In this document: in pieces, positions 1 through 11,472 of the stretch
How the letters are laid out: every line of letters starts with the position of its first letter
How positions within the stretch are numbered: the stretch's first letter is position 1
DNA from: Flammula alnicola
Lineage: Eukaryota > Basidiomycota > Agaricomycetes > Agaricales > Strophariaceae
Length of the DNA: 64,000 nt
Direction of reading: 5' to 3'
Assembly: GCA_015499995.1 (NCBI GenBank)
Contig: JADNRV010000085.1
Coordinates: forward strand, 170,337-234,336
The notes under the pieces: generated by a model
What the model saw: the letters and a program-made list of their open reading frames with translations, nothing else
The model's database searches: none
What the model was told of the DNA's origin: nothing
Program-made: the position numbers and the translations under genes

Positions 1-1730
1 TAATGCCTTATAAGGGGAATATCCGTGCTGCCATATCATGTCACCGGTATAATTTCCAATCATATGGCAGCATCCGTTACAATGGCAATACATCGACACC
101 CCTCCTTAATATCTTTGCCGCCATTTTGCTGCCATTCCGATAGCAATGTGTCACTGCTGTAAGGTTGAGAAGGCATTTCAAGGCCTTGTATTGCTAGGTA
201 TTTCTGAGTAGCATTTGTAATGGCAATGCAACGCTATTCCATCGGTTTAATATTGCTTGCGTCGCTTCGAGAATATGGTAGCAGGTTTCAAATATGATTT
301 ATTTCAATACTACTGATACAATACTGGAGAGTAGACTCTACAGAATGGACACTGCTATGAATGTGATTGGAACGGTAAATAAGAAAACGAGACATCGACA
401 ATGTACCAGAGGTGCACCCATAATTCCAGCTTCAAGATACAACAAGCTTGTACTTGAAGACGACTCGATGACAAGGCGGTGCGTGGCTCGAGCACAAAAG
501 TGACGAGCTTGTTGAAAACTTGGAAGCTCTAAAATAAACAAGGATTAGTGAAGGAGACAATGATGATCCAAGAACAAACATACCAATTGCTTGTAAACGA
601 GGCAACTTGCAACGATTCCGACGACGTGAAAGAAACTGAAGAGCTGCTGACTGCGGCGGTCTAGTGGCAATGAATGGAAGAGATGTACGCCCGTCAGCGC
701 CATCTCCACCATCCATGAACCAAACCAATGTCGGAGTTGGGCTTGGGGCGCTCGTCAGCGTCGCAAGCCCAACAACGACATAGGAGGAGAGACGGGCTCG
801 ATCAGGAGTTCTCTGGTTCTTGTTATATAGGTTTTTCGCATCCTAGAGTGAGTGACCTTGGGGGAGAGTAGCAGCAGACCGAGGGTGGGGGAGTGAGAAC
901 ATATTGGTGGGAGGCAAGCAACGATTCCGAAGTTCAACGAATCAACTTACATCAATTTCCTTTTCCGACCGTTGAATGCGTTCACATGATCTCCGGCTTA
1001 GCGCGTTCCGTTCCGTTCCATTGTCGATGTGCACGTGCCTGGTTTCCCTCAATAATTCTCTAAGTCCCTCTTACGACTTGACAGAAATATTCTTGCACTG
1101 ATTTGAAGAGGTTTGAAGGGGTCTGGATGAGTTCTAAGGACTGGGAGTAATTTAAATTTTGTTTGTATCCGTCATTCCCGACTCCGATTCTTAAGTCCGC
1201 GACTCAACATTCAGTAATGTCCAGTAATCTACTCCAAGCACTGCCACCTGGCTCTGCAATAGAATAAGGCAGGCATAAGGATGATGCTTGGGTTGACTTC
1301 ATATCTGCTGGCAGTTGTGAGTTTACAGACTTACAGGGAGAAATAGTTCTGACCTCGCTCGGTCCTCGGAGCGCGACTCGGATGTCTCGTCCATAAATGG
1401 ACCGCCGAAGGCTTTCTTCAAGTTGGCGAGATTCAAAGAGGTCATACCCAACCTGAAATACTGATTGGAAAGTCGCAATCCTCTGGCAATTATGAAAACT
1501 TCATTATAAAATTCAATCATACTGACGAGCATTTACATGACCCCAGAAATGCTGGTACTACCTTTGCAACTGAGTATAATTAATGTCTAATAATGATCAG
1601 TCGCTCATAACCTTCATATCATTCTGAGAGAGGCAATATATGGATCTATAAGATTGACATGAGCTTACAAAAATCTGACCAGAAGAGTACATTCCGATAA
1701 CGTCTCGACCATATCGGCAACCAAGATATA
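1..1730. other. No gene recognised
   Basis: I find no gene I can support here. On the minus strand, about 1320-1500 has a stretch with coding-like composition (Gly-Tyr-Asp-Leu-Phe-Glu-Ser followed by charged residues). It has no start, no clear splice signals and no family I recognise, so it may be another gene relic. The rest is AT-rich and gives only short chance reading frames. Confidence 0.4.
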
Positions 1731-2880
1731 ATGCCATATCTGGCGTTGTCAGAAGTCGCAACACTGCCACCGGGTTGTCGGAGCCACAACCACATACCAA
1801 TTTTTCCACGATTTACTGATGTTGTCAAACTCCAACGAGCGGCCGAGCCGTTGACCTTTGGATTCACGCGTGAAGATCTCCTGATATTGCTGGCCTCAAT
1901 TGGCGTAGTTCTACCAACAAGCACCAAAGTATCCGATGAAGACCTCAATACACGTCTTTCAGACGCCCTCGACGTGGCGCGAGAGTTTCATAGCTGTGGC
2001 CTTCTGAAAAGCCGTTACTGAAGACCGCGCGACGAGGAAATGTATCGGAGGCATACAGAAATATGACCTCTCATGCACCCAAGGGGTTCTCGTCCGACAA
2101 GATAGATACATTCAAGGAAATGCGTCAGATTGTGATGGATTTTTCTCATGAGTTTGAGCTCGGAAGAAAAAGCCTTTGTCTTCCAGATAAATCGCAGGCT
2201 TGGGGAGTTTGTGTTGGGTGGGATTTACTTTCCATCTCCTCTGCTTTTCTCGATTAACCGCAATTTGGTTGCCGTAGGTGGTGTACAAAATCAAAGAAAT
2301 CCCGTTGTTCATCATCATTTACAAGGAGATTCATCCTACTCCAACTGAAACCCTCTTTGACTAATTGGATGACCTCAATGACAGCGACAAAGTTGTCCTT
2401 GTGCCGACAACTAAGCAAACTCTTCCTCATGTATTTCTAAGCACCTTGCACCCGAGTTCTGTCCTCTGGAAAAGAAGAAAGCTCTCAAGCTAGGTTTAAA
2501 AGTGTAATTTGCCTTTCCCCTGGGACCACTTAGCGCCCGTGACCTGGGTAAATTGATGAGCAACGCAGGCTGCCAAGTTTGGGGGGGAAAACATCAGTCG
2601 TGTGCGCAGCGCCTTTCCGTTGCGTACTGCAGTATAGGTGCGTTCTGAGAATTTTCATATATCGATTTGTGTCACAACGTTCTAGTAGGAATGCTATAAG
2701 TAAGACTGGCCAAACCATAAAGCAACTTGCCGTTCTCACAAGGGTGGCACATGGCGAATTATCGCGTTTCAGAAGGCCGCCGACTCTTGAAAATACTCCA
2801 CACAGTCGACGAAGTCAAAGCGCGACCAGGTTGCACCCGTACACCAAGGCCTCCCTCCAGATATCCACAACGCGAAAATA
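1731..2880 (+). pseudogene. Decayed copy of a MYND-finger gene
   Basis: This is a broken paralogue of the MYND-finger gene at 9946-11238. The matching blocks occur in the same order. An N-terminal block with REDLLILLASIGVVLP matches REDLILFLASMGIVLA of the other copy. Then come a block reading ARRGNVSEAYRNM, a KEMRQIVMDF block matching KAMRQTIDCI, a VYKIKEIPLFIIIYKE block matching VYTVKDGVPLFLFIYKE, and near 2540-2800 the finger itself. The blocks lie in different frames and are cut by stops. The first zinc pair has lost a cysteine (GCQVW instead of GCEFC), and an in-frame TAA precedes the conserved DWPNHKATCRSHKGGTW block. With several frameshifts, stops and a lost zinc ligand, it cannot encode the full protein. 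It probably arose by local duplication. Confidence 0.8.
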
Positions 2881-2910
2881 TTCTTGATCAAACTTCTGAC
2901 TATATGCTCT

Positions 2911-3406
2911 AGTTGCAATAGTCCTGCCTGACCCGCTTGGTGGCGATCTGACCTTCGGAGGGTTGTCCTTCCAGACACTTCGTAGTCTGAAAGTTACCAC
3001 ACCCGATTTCGTAACCCATTATGGTGACCCTGGCAACCCCTCTGGGGTTTTCTTAAAGAACTCTCATTTCTAGTATCAGGGAGCACGAACGCCCTGGAGT
3101 CCCTCGCCATCCAGATCAATATCTGTAGTTATCTGCCTAATTCCATACCTAACAGGTGCAGAAAGCTAGATGAACTCGTCCCGGACAACGTAGCTTTTGC
3201 ATTCCTGCGCCAATTATCGGTTCCAATGCTTCTCTCAAATGCGCATGAGCGCAGAGACAAACTCCAGTGTTTCGACTCTACGAGAACAGTGCTTTCCAAA
3301 TGTGTCTGCTACCCCCAGTGGCGTCGAGGTCGAATTTTACGCAGAGATTAAGAGGCACCTTCCACGAATCTCTGAATCGAATTTCGAACTACTAATACTC
3401 GTATAG
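2911..3406 (+). pseudogene. F-box/LRR gene relic (copy A)
   Basis: The plus strand carries a fragment with leucine-rich-repeat composition. The first part reads LTFGGLSFQTLRSLKVTTPD and runs into a TAG near 3072; a second block, ALESLAIQINICSYLPNSIP, continues in another frame. The same two blocks, in the same order, occur on the minus strand at about 40080-40330, next to a recognisable F-box-like segment. Both are therefore remnants of one F-box/LRR family. No start codon or F-box is left here. It lies directly behind the MYND relic and just beyond the 3' end of an intact F-box gene on the other strand. The family assignment rests on the match between the two relics, not on a domain search. 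Confidence 0.55.
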
Positions 3407-3414
3407 CCCATGCG

Positions 3415-5530
3415 TTACATGGAACCATCTTTATCATAATTCAACATTTCATCCACCCATCGAGCTAATTCCGTTCCAGAGGAAGGTTCTTCGAGTTGTA
3501 ATCCACTCCCCTTTTCCCCTTCACCCAAGGATTCTCCCTCATCTCCCGATTTTTCCTCGTCCGATTTTTCCGATTCTTCCTCGTCCGATTCTTCTTCCGA
3601 AGAGTCACGAATGCGAGCACCTTCATCAGCTTTCTCCAAGTCTTCAACATTCTCCGTGGTCCAATCGACGATCAGACCCTCGGCTATGTATGGTTCCGCT
3701 GCCAAGGCCTCAAATGCTTCCTGCTCCTGCAAGTGCAAATACCCTTCCGAATCCATGTCGGACATCCGATCCATCGACAGGTCAGAATCCACGTACTGCA
3801 TAGCAGAGGGACACAGCTGCCATTCAAATCGTGAGAGACCCGCCAATTCGTTAAACCAGCGCATGTCGCTGGCAGATATGGGTCGCGTTGCTCCGGTAAC
3901 GCTTACCCAAGGGACGATTCGTGTAGTGGGGGCAAAAATACTATCCTGGTTGGGGCTCCCCATAGCGATGAAGTGTTCATGGCGCGACGCGATCATCCGC
4001 TTCAGACCCTCGACAGAGAAGTTATCGCAGTCGTGGATCTTCAGACTTGTGAGACCTAGCTCTGGGGCTTTGGTTGGAGCAGTACAACCCATGGAGGCCA
4101 GGATTTCGTCTGTGAACTCGGGGCAGTCGCGGATGGAGAGCTTGCTTCCCCTCCATCGCGAGAGGAAGCCAAATATATCTGCCCTTTTCATATTTTTCAA
4201 CTCAACGTCGCCGAAATCAAATGTCGCATCGCTCGCTAGTCTCCTGAGGCCTTGCATGTCACACGCTTCGAGCTTCACACAGGTGTAATGAAGCCAAGAC
4301 GCCGCATTCGAGATATCATTGATGAGCTCGATGCCTACATTGACGAAAGTCAAGTAGTGCATCCGCAAGAAAAAATGGGGTTGTTGTAGGTGTCCCTGCG
4401 GTATGACCGTTTGGTGCGGTATGAAATCGATGTTGCTGAACTCGACGTTCTTGGCGCGCACGTTCCCGTGGAGAACGTGCAGGACGTCATGAGACGTGTA
4501 CCTCAGGCCTTCCGCTTCGGGGTGGATGAAGAGACAGCGACGATAATTCTGCACCACGATGCTTCCTGCGTTCTTTATAAGTTGTGGCATGTATTGGCAT
4601 GCAAGTATGAAATTTCTTCCGTCCAGAGCGAGAGTATCGAGGTACGGTTGGGATCCTGAATTATTGACATTGGCAGCAGCAATGGCGGAGACAGAGTCCG
4701 CATACTCTTCGTCAACCTCGGGCGGGTTTGTACCATCATGGGTCTCTTCGCTCTTCAGCTTGAGAGATTCCAAGTCGAGTGGAATGCCATGAAGTTGTGT
4801 AATTAAACAGGGTAAAGAAGTGGCGTACTGGACTTCGTAGTCGATAACCTTGCATCGATGAATGTGAGGAAAAAGAATATCCGTGTACCGGTCAATCATG
4901 TCGCGCTCATCGGCATAATGGCGCTTATACTGAACATTTCCCACATAGACATCAATTCGCAAGTTGCGAGACCAGCGCAGATATTCTTCCAACACCTCTG
5001 GTGGGGTATATTCGCCTGGACCTCTGGAAACTATGACCCTCGTCCAGAAAGTGGGCTGAAGAGACAGGACGTCCCTCCAGTGCCTGCACACTTGTGCATG
5101 TGCATATGGGAACAGAGTGCAGTGCGACGGAAAGTCTTCAGCCGACCATGCCTGGTCGCAGTCGCAAAGATGAGGACTGGAAATATGGGAGCGGTAGTGT
5201 TTTAAAGGGAATGGGTTGCGCCTCGCCGCAGACGAGAGAAGGTGGAAGATCCAGAGAAGAAGTTCAGTGGGAAGGGAGGCTATGCCTATTCGATTTGGGA
5301 AGTGGCTCGGGTGACTCTCAGGTTGAGTTGAAGGCGGACGGTCACTCAATCTGGGAATTACTACTCTGTGCCCGAACAGAGAATGATAAGTCTCCTAAAA
5401 ATTCAAAAACAACTGAATCAGTATACATGGTATCCTCCATGGATTGCACTTTCGATCTTGAATTGCTACGAGCAGCACTCACCTCGGATCCCTGTACCTG
5501 ACCGAACTTCGTGGTAAGTTGGCCACTCAT
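3415..5530 (-). CDS. F-box domain protein with acidic C-terminus
   Basis: This is a long F-box/LRR-type protein, presumably a substrate receptor of an SCF ubiquitin ligase. The main exon (3415-5350) encodes about 640 residues. Near its start is the F-box core (IGIASLPTELLLWIFHLLSS) followed by AQVCRHWRDVLSLQPTFW, a very common layout in agaricomycete F-box genes. LRR-like segments follow, and the last 120 residues are strongly acidic (runs of Glu, Asp and Ser). The exon has no early ATG: its open frame begins at a TTG directly behind a CCCAG acceptor, so a short first exon is needed. A first exon with ATG at 5530 or 5447 and donor GTATAC (after MEDT..) joins in frame to A-TTG-AGT at 5350; this is the model I favour. 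The F-box assignment is firm, the first exon tentative. Confidence 0.8.
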
Positions 5531-5850
5531 GGATATTTCAAAGGCTACGAATTTCGGATTGTGCTACACAGCCTAGGGGGAAGGGCAGTGAATTTCGCTT
5601 GTAGAAGGTTGGGAGAAGGAGGAAGCACTGAGGTCGATACTTATGTATGCCAGTGGCGATTTGGTAGACAGGGGCCGCTGTCCGGTTACGGACTTCCGGC
5701 ACCGGGGCTATGAGAAGAACAAAGATAACGGTATACGTGGTTTTCGACAAAGAAACTACAGATTGTGATGGGAAGAGCAGAGAAGAAATATTGAATATAC
5801 AGTATGGAATATTTTATCGCACGAAGGCCACTGTTCCCTAGCCGAATAAT
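5531..5850. other. Intergenic, no gene seen
   Basis: This stretch lies between two minus-strand F-box genes: 5' flank of the 3415-5530 gene and 3' flank of the 5851-7705 gene. I see no coding potential or repeat in it. Confidence 0.5.
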
Positions 5851-7705
5851 TCAAGTGTCCGGCTTGCCAAAAAACCTCCTGAAGCGCGTCCAAATGAGCA
5901 TCCAAAACCTCCTCTCGCCCATAGCATGCAGCTCATCATCCTCCGACAATATTCCGGACGTATCGTGAGCGAACAAAATGGTCCTCCGATGTTCTGTAAA
6001 CGTCAACTTTCCAAGAGGAAGCGGGTGCACCGTCGACACCACCGTCGAGAGAACGAAGTGCCTGGAGGACGACTTGGACGAATACCCATTGTCCGTATTG
6101 TCTCTCGTGATGTGGTCCACACCCGATTCGCTCCTCTCGTTGTTCTCTCTGATCCGACCCCACACGGCACTGTACATGCCCGTCCAATAGATGCCGTAGT
6201 CAATATCCATGTGTTGGATCCTGGGATGCCGACTTGCAAAAGATTCCATAAAACACGCTGCTTCGTGCTCCTGTTCCGCCAGGTCGATTCTTGGGCTGCC
6301 GAGACGTGTAGAAAATTTGATGTATTTTACGTTTGGTGGGAGAGAAATCTTGTTCATCATGTTGTATAATGACTGGGGATGGAGACATTAATAGCACGCT
6401 CGGAGGACGGGGATCGAGGTACTTACTGTAACAGCGATGGTTGATTTGATTGGATGAGGGATCGGCATATCTCTAGGCGAGCTATCTTGCGATTGGATAA
6501 TGATGCTCTCCAGATGCGTAAACGATGAAAATACTTCCAAAAGGTCATTGGTGATGTCAACCACCATCGTTTTCAAGCTCCGGAGGCTGTTGACGGTACT
6601 CGTCTCCGCAAGATCAGCTAACGTATCTACCAGCGCTTCCGGATTGCACACCGATGGTCGATCGTCGAATCCCCACAACACGACACGCTCCAATGGTCGG
6701 TGCGAAAATTGCAGCACATGGGTATGTGGACCCTCATACACCGTCAGAGATGGGAGGGCAGTCCTCGAGAGATTTTCGATTTGGACATCACGTGATCGTT
6801 CATCTGACGTCGGCGAAAATATGCAGAGGGAAACGAGGCTGGGGCAACGCTCCAGAGCGGGGATAAAACTGGGATCGGAGACGGAGGAAAAGGGTATCTT
6901 CAATGACCGAAGATCATATGTCATCTGTGAAAGAACAGAAAATAGATGGCATGCGGTGTCGGCCCTGGGGACGGAAATGGACTGGATAATATTCGGCTGG
7001 ATGACATGCTGGAGCGCAATTTCATCGACGCCATGGGTCCGTTCTTCGTGTATCGAAACGTGGTCGGTCACCCTTCCTTCCCAAGGCCATTGGTCCAGAT
7101 CGAGGTGAACAATCGAAGGTAGTGGCGAGGTGACAGAAAGGGGGATGGATGATGAATTCAGCCAGAGAGTTCTTGATATTCAGCGACTGGATCTTGTCCC
7201 ACCACTGAGGTGTGATATCGATGCAATGCCAGGATAGCGTCGATAGATTCGGAAAGTGGGGCAACGCCTCTAGTGCTACGTCGATGATGCTATTCGGGTC
7301 CAGATCGTCTTGTTGATTCCGGTTCGGAAACCCAGACCGACTGTAGGGCGATATCCAACAATGATGGACCCCATGCACGATATGCGGCAGCTTGAAGTAC
7401 TCCAACCTCTCCACGAATCGATCAAGGTACTTGGGCGGGCGAAGAATAGGCTTCTCGGCGTTGTATGAGAGAAGAAAGGGCGATACATCGAGTACCGAAA
7501 AGAGGAGCGGTTGGGCCATATACCGAAACGTCGAGCATGTCAACGATATCGACTGCAGATCGAGTGTTTTGAGATAGGGAATGACCAGCAGCCATATCTC
7601 TGGCAATAAAACGGGAGGTTTGGATGATGGTTGAATGTCGGTCGCAGTGCTCTCTGATGAGAGCCTGCTACCCGACCTTGAGATCGAGGTGGTTGTTGAC
7701 AACAT
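5851..7705 (-). CDS. F-box/LRR-like protein, frame broken by one base
   Basis: This is an F-box-like gene starting at ATG 7705. The N-terminus is Ser/Thr-rich, followed by LLPEIWLLVIPYLKTLDLQS and SLTCSTFRYMAQPLLF, the usual basidiomycete F-box layout. The frame runs to about 7145, after which coding continues in the next frame (PLPSIVHLDLDQWPW.., then FSSFTHLESIIIQSQDSS). Removing one G from the five-G run at 7140-7144 restores the frame. A normal intron follows (6373-6426: donor GTAAGT, acceptor CCCCAG), then a last exon at 5851-6372. With the one-base correction the coding length is 1800 nt, exactly 600 codons. The gene is either a very recent pseudogene or carries a homopolymer sequencing error. 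Confidence 0.75.
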
Positions 7706-8079
7706 GGAGAATCTCCAGAGTCCTGAAAAACAACAGCAATAAGATCAGCCAATAAGTTCGACAAGTCTATAGGACCAGGGTAGCGACTGACTGCTTCGAC
7801 GCCGATCAGGGAGGTCTTTGGGGAATACCGTGGCAAGAGAAGAGCAGTGCTAACAACAGCTTCCCACACGGTCAATGGCTGACAGTTTCATAATGCGGTC
7901 ATAGCACCTATCGATGCCGAGCTGGCTTACAAATATCATAATCACGTGCAATTCATCTTCGCAGATCATTGGATTTTTTTTTGGAGACCTGACTAGAGGT
8001 TGTTAAGAAGGTCAGAATACAAGGATTTAAAAGGAAGGGCAAAGAAAGCACACCAATTCATATACTGGCCTTGAAAATT
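7706..8079. other. Intergenic, no gene seen
   Basis: This is the 5' flank of the preceding minus-strand gene and the 3' flank of the next one. A T-rich stretch lies near 7973. I see nothing else. Confidence 0.5.
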
Positions 8080-9691
8080 TCAAGTCAAAGATGTCACAGG
8101 CACAGGTTCTTGCCCATCGTTGCTAACGGTAGCAACATCACCATCTCCCCATCCGAAAAGTATCACTTGGACGTCAAGTCTAAGGTTAATGCGTTTTGAG
8201 GCCTTGAGGCATGGTAACACCTGATGGAAAAAATGCGACACCTTGTCCTTGAAAGCCTTTTGGTCGAAGGACCGCACCTGCTCTACGAGCATCGGCAAAC
8301 TCAAAAAGAGGTCTACGACGACAAGCGAAGGGTATTTTGGACCAGTCAAAAGCGCGTCGATCATGTGCCACTTCGACGAGCTGTGAAGAACGGCAAAGAA
8401 ATGTTCATCCGGAAAGATCTGCCACGACGTGATCATGATATCCATCCTCTTGAGGGCGGTCGCGGGAGTGGGTGTGTCGAGCAACGTGTGAATGTGTTCC
8501 ACGTCTTCTTCAAAATTCCTAGCTGTTGTGATTTCCACTTCTTCGTCTGGCATCTTCACGGTATGCGTCAGCGACAGGTTGTGCAGTTTCGTCATTCGGC
8601 CAAAATCGAAGGCTTTAGGTGGTGGTGGAAACCTTTCTACAGCGTTCCAATTAGTAAATCTTTGAAGAACTAGAAGCTATCTCACCAAAAAAATCGAGTT
8701 GAAGTGCTTCAATGGAAGATGAAGAGGCCATCATCGCCTCCCAGGTCATATCCATGTGTTCAACTGAGAAAATCGTCGACGTAAATGTTGAGAGGCGGGC
8801 GAGATGAGATAAATACCCGCCAGCAATGCCATCGAGGCAATCGGCAGGGTTCATCGTAACACATCCTATCACCGAAGGAGTTAACTGGGGCTCGCCGGAA
8901 TCGGTCAACGATGAGAATCCAGTGTGAGATAGATGCAGATGTTCCAAGTTCGTGTCGCGCAGAAAGTTGGACGGCATGCCATATATGTTGCCGAGGTGAA
9001 GGAAGGTGAGCGACGGGGATTTGATGATATCAAAAATGGATTCTTGAAAAGCAAGGCTTAGATCCGCCCAGTTGACAAATCCGATTTTGACCGGAGGGCT
9101 GGAGCTCATGGCCAATGAAAATTTACGCACACCACAATTTGGACTGCTGAGAGCTTCGATAACATTTCCAAGAACACCGTCTGAATCGTGTAGAAGGGTA
9201 GCGTAATCTACGCTTGCAGTGTCTGCAGTTGAGTCTAAACAAACCCATGCATGTTAGATCATGATAGGAAGCACTCGGTAAATGCATAATGTACCTATAA
9301 TGATCTCGAAAGCTTTGATATAAGGCCCAATGCCACCAACCTCGCCATCGGAAGCTGGCTTGATTATTTCAAGGAGAGAGTGCAATCTTGGAGACATTTT
9401 GGATGATGTCTTGCCGGAAAGGTTGATCTGCCTGAACAAATGGTAGCGAGACCGGTGACAGAACGCTCTGCACACCAAAAGGCAGGCGCGAAGAGCTTTC
9501 CATGAAGCTTCGTCATCGTTCTCATGAAGCTGGTCGATAAAAAGGTCAACAATCTCTCGCGGAAGAGACTGGAAGCTGGCGGTCATTTGGTAAATTGTCG
9601 TGGAAGTCGCGTGCGACGAGGAAAGAAACTTAGAAAGACGCGAAAGGTGCCGGGCTTTGCCGCATCCGCAAAAGCTATCCTGTTTGTCCAT
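8080..9691 (-). CDS. F-box domain protein (500 aa)
   Basis: Three exons (9295-9691, 8686-9234, 8080-8636) join in frame through 59 and 49 nt introns (donors GTACAT and GTGAGA, acceptors TTTAG and TGTAG), giving 501 codons. The N-terminal F-box reads FQSLPREIVDLFIDQL and is followed by SWKALRACLLVCRAFCHRSR, a classic agaricomycete F-box start. The rest has LRR-like Leu spacing (SLTFLHLGNIYGMP, LEHLHLSHTGFSSL, MTKLHNLSLTHTV). The first ATG (9691) adds 35 residues before the F-box; ATG 9586, directly before TASFQSLP, is the more typical start for this family. It belongs to the F-box cluster at 3.4-9.7 kb, all on the minus strand. The protein is probably a substrate adaptor of an SCF ubiquitin ligase; the target is unknown. 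Confidence 0.82.
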
Positions 9692-9945
9692 GTTTGGCTA
9701 CTTCAGTTTATAATATTATATAATCCTCATCAAGTGAATCTTCACCACCTCTACGAGAGAACGACTCCGTCTTTAACTTATCTTCTCCGTACGAGAGGCT
9801 GGTCAACGAGACTACACCACCTCTTGGTCTCAGAGGCCAAATAAAGTGAACTTCAAAATGGAGAGCAACTTGAAAGCTTCTTACGAGTGCGCTACCACTA
9901 ACCAAATCTTTCTCGTCTTGCCAGTGATCGTACTTTGACCTCGCA

Positions 9946-11238
9946 ATGGCCTCGAAAGATATCTCTAGAGAGGATCTCATACTTTTTCTCGCTTCCATGG
10001 GGATTGTTCTCGCAAAAGACACGAAAATCCCTGATGAAAATCTGCACAAACGCGTCCTGACAGCCCTTGATACATCTCAGGAGTTTTCGCAACTCATCGA
10101 CGCGACACCCGTGGATCCCATGAATTTCCAATTTGGTCGTCGAATAAAACGATATTCGAAGCGACACGATGAAAGAATGTGTCCGAAACGCTATTCGGAG
10201 CGATGGTTCAGCCACAGAAGGGAGATCACTCGCTGTTGAAGGAACAAACTTTCAAGGCGATGCGCCAGACGATCGACTGTATCGCATATGCCTGCCATAA
10301 GAGCTCCAAGGATGTATTCCTGAAGGGTCCTCAAAACCAGTGGGGAATATTTATCCGGGTTTGTTGTCTTTTAAACTCGCATATACTCAGACACAGTTAC
10401 AACCACCTATCCGTGTTTAGATTCTAGACGTATACACAGTCAAAGACGGCGTGCCGCTCTTTTTATTCATCTACAAAGAACTCATCCCTACATCCGAGCA
10501 GTCCATGCAAGACCATCTCGAACTTTTTCAGTCCGACAAAGACTCCCGCGTCACCGTCCCCATCAGCGACCTGGAGCGCCGGACATGGCTTGCGCTGTTT
10601 CGGAAGAACGGCAAGAGGCTTCATCCTAAACACCAAGAACTCATCGATAAGAAAGGAGGAAAGCAATTGCGCATTCAGGCTTCTTTCATTCTTCCGTTAT
10701 GTCCCTTCGGTATGCGCAACCTCGGGCACCTCACTGCTAATTCCGGCTGCGAGTTCTGTGGCAAGAAAATCACCAGCACATGTATGCAGTGCTTATCTGT
10801 AGTATATTGTGGTAAAGGTGTTTCTTGTCAAATTTCTCCCTCCCTTTTGCTATTTTCTCACCAATGTGCGCAGAATGTCAAACGGCCGACTGGAAAAACC
10901 ACAAATTTACCTGCCGTTCGTTGAAAGGCGGCAGCTGGCGAACCATCACCACATGCGGGCCTTCTCTTCCTTATCGGTCCATCATCAATCGTCTAGACTC
11001 CACCCACAAGCCACCTGGGATGTCGACGGCAAAGGTCGACCAACCCCCACCCGACACCCACAACGGGAAGATCTTCCTCGCTAAATTCCAGATTCCGCTG
11101 TCCAGCGTCCAGGCAGCGAATATGCTCGTCTACGACCGCCAGCGCAGCTTTCAAATGTTCTGGAAGCGCAGCAGTGATCCAAAACTGTTCGACGAGGCGA
11201 GGAAGATGATTGGCGACAAGCTCATTTTTTACAGATGA
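9946..11238 (+). CDS. MYND-type zinc-finger protein
   Basis: My model is join(9946..10110, 10212..10358, 10421..10817, 10874..11238), 357 aa. The C-terminal third holds a complete MYND finger: GCEFCGKK, then STCMQC, then YCGKECQ, then DWKNHKFTCRS, giving the eight Cys/His zinc ligands. The finger is split by an intron inside the YCGK/ECQ segment. MYND fingers usually bind proline-rich peptides in other proteins; upstream is a domain of unknown function that recurs in agaricomycete MYND proteins. The first intron needs care. Read straight through, 10111-10211 contains one frameshift (near 10127) and one TGA (10170-10172) in sequence still similar to family members (FPIWSSNKTIFEATR). Splicing 10111-10211 out (GTGGAT..TTCAG) removes both defects and keeps phase. 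So the gene is either intact with a shortened domain or a young pseudogene. Confidence 0.75.
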
Positions 11239-11472
11239 ATCAGGCGCATCTCGGACTCCCAGTACAAAATTTGCCTTAATCGAGCTCCGGAGCAGGATCC
11301 CGTTTGGTAATTTATCGTAGTCATTCTTCTTTTTCTGTCGATTATCGCGATACATGATTTCCTTATGCTAATACTTAACCATATCCTGAGCTCCCTACAT
11401 TAATAGCAAGCATAAATAGGAATAATAATACCACCATTATAGTCCTTCAAGCATATACGTAACCTTCTTAAT

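Noticed and set aside
3611..4288. 225-codon frame on the plus strand
   Set aside because: It is a shadow of the F-box gene on the other strand; no domain and no splice signals.
5347..5349. TTG as start codon of the 3415-5350 F-box exon
   Set aside because: It directly follows a splice acceptor; a short upstream exon with ATG is far more likely in a fungus.
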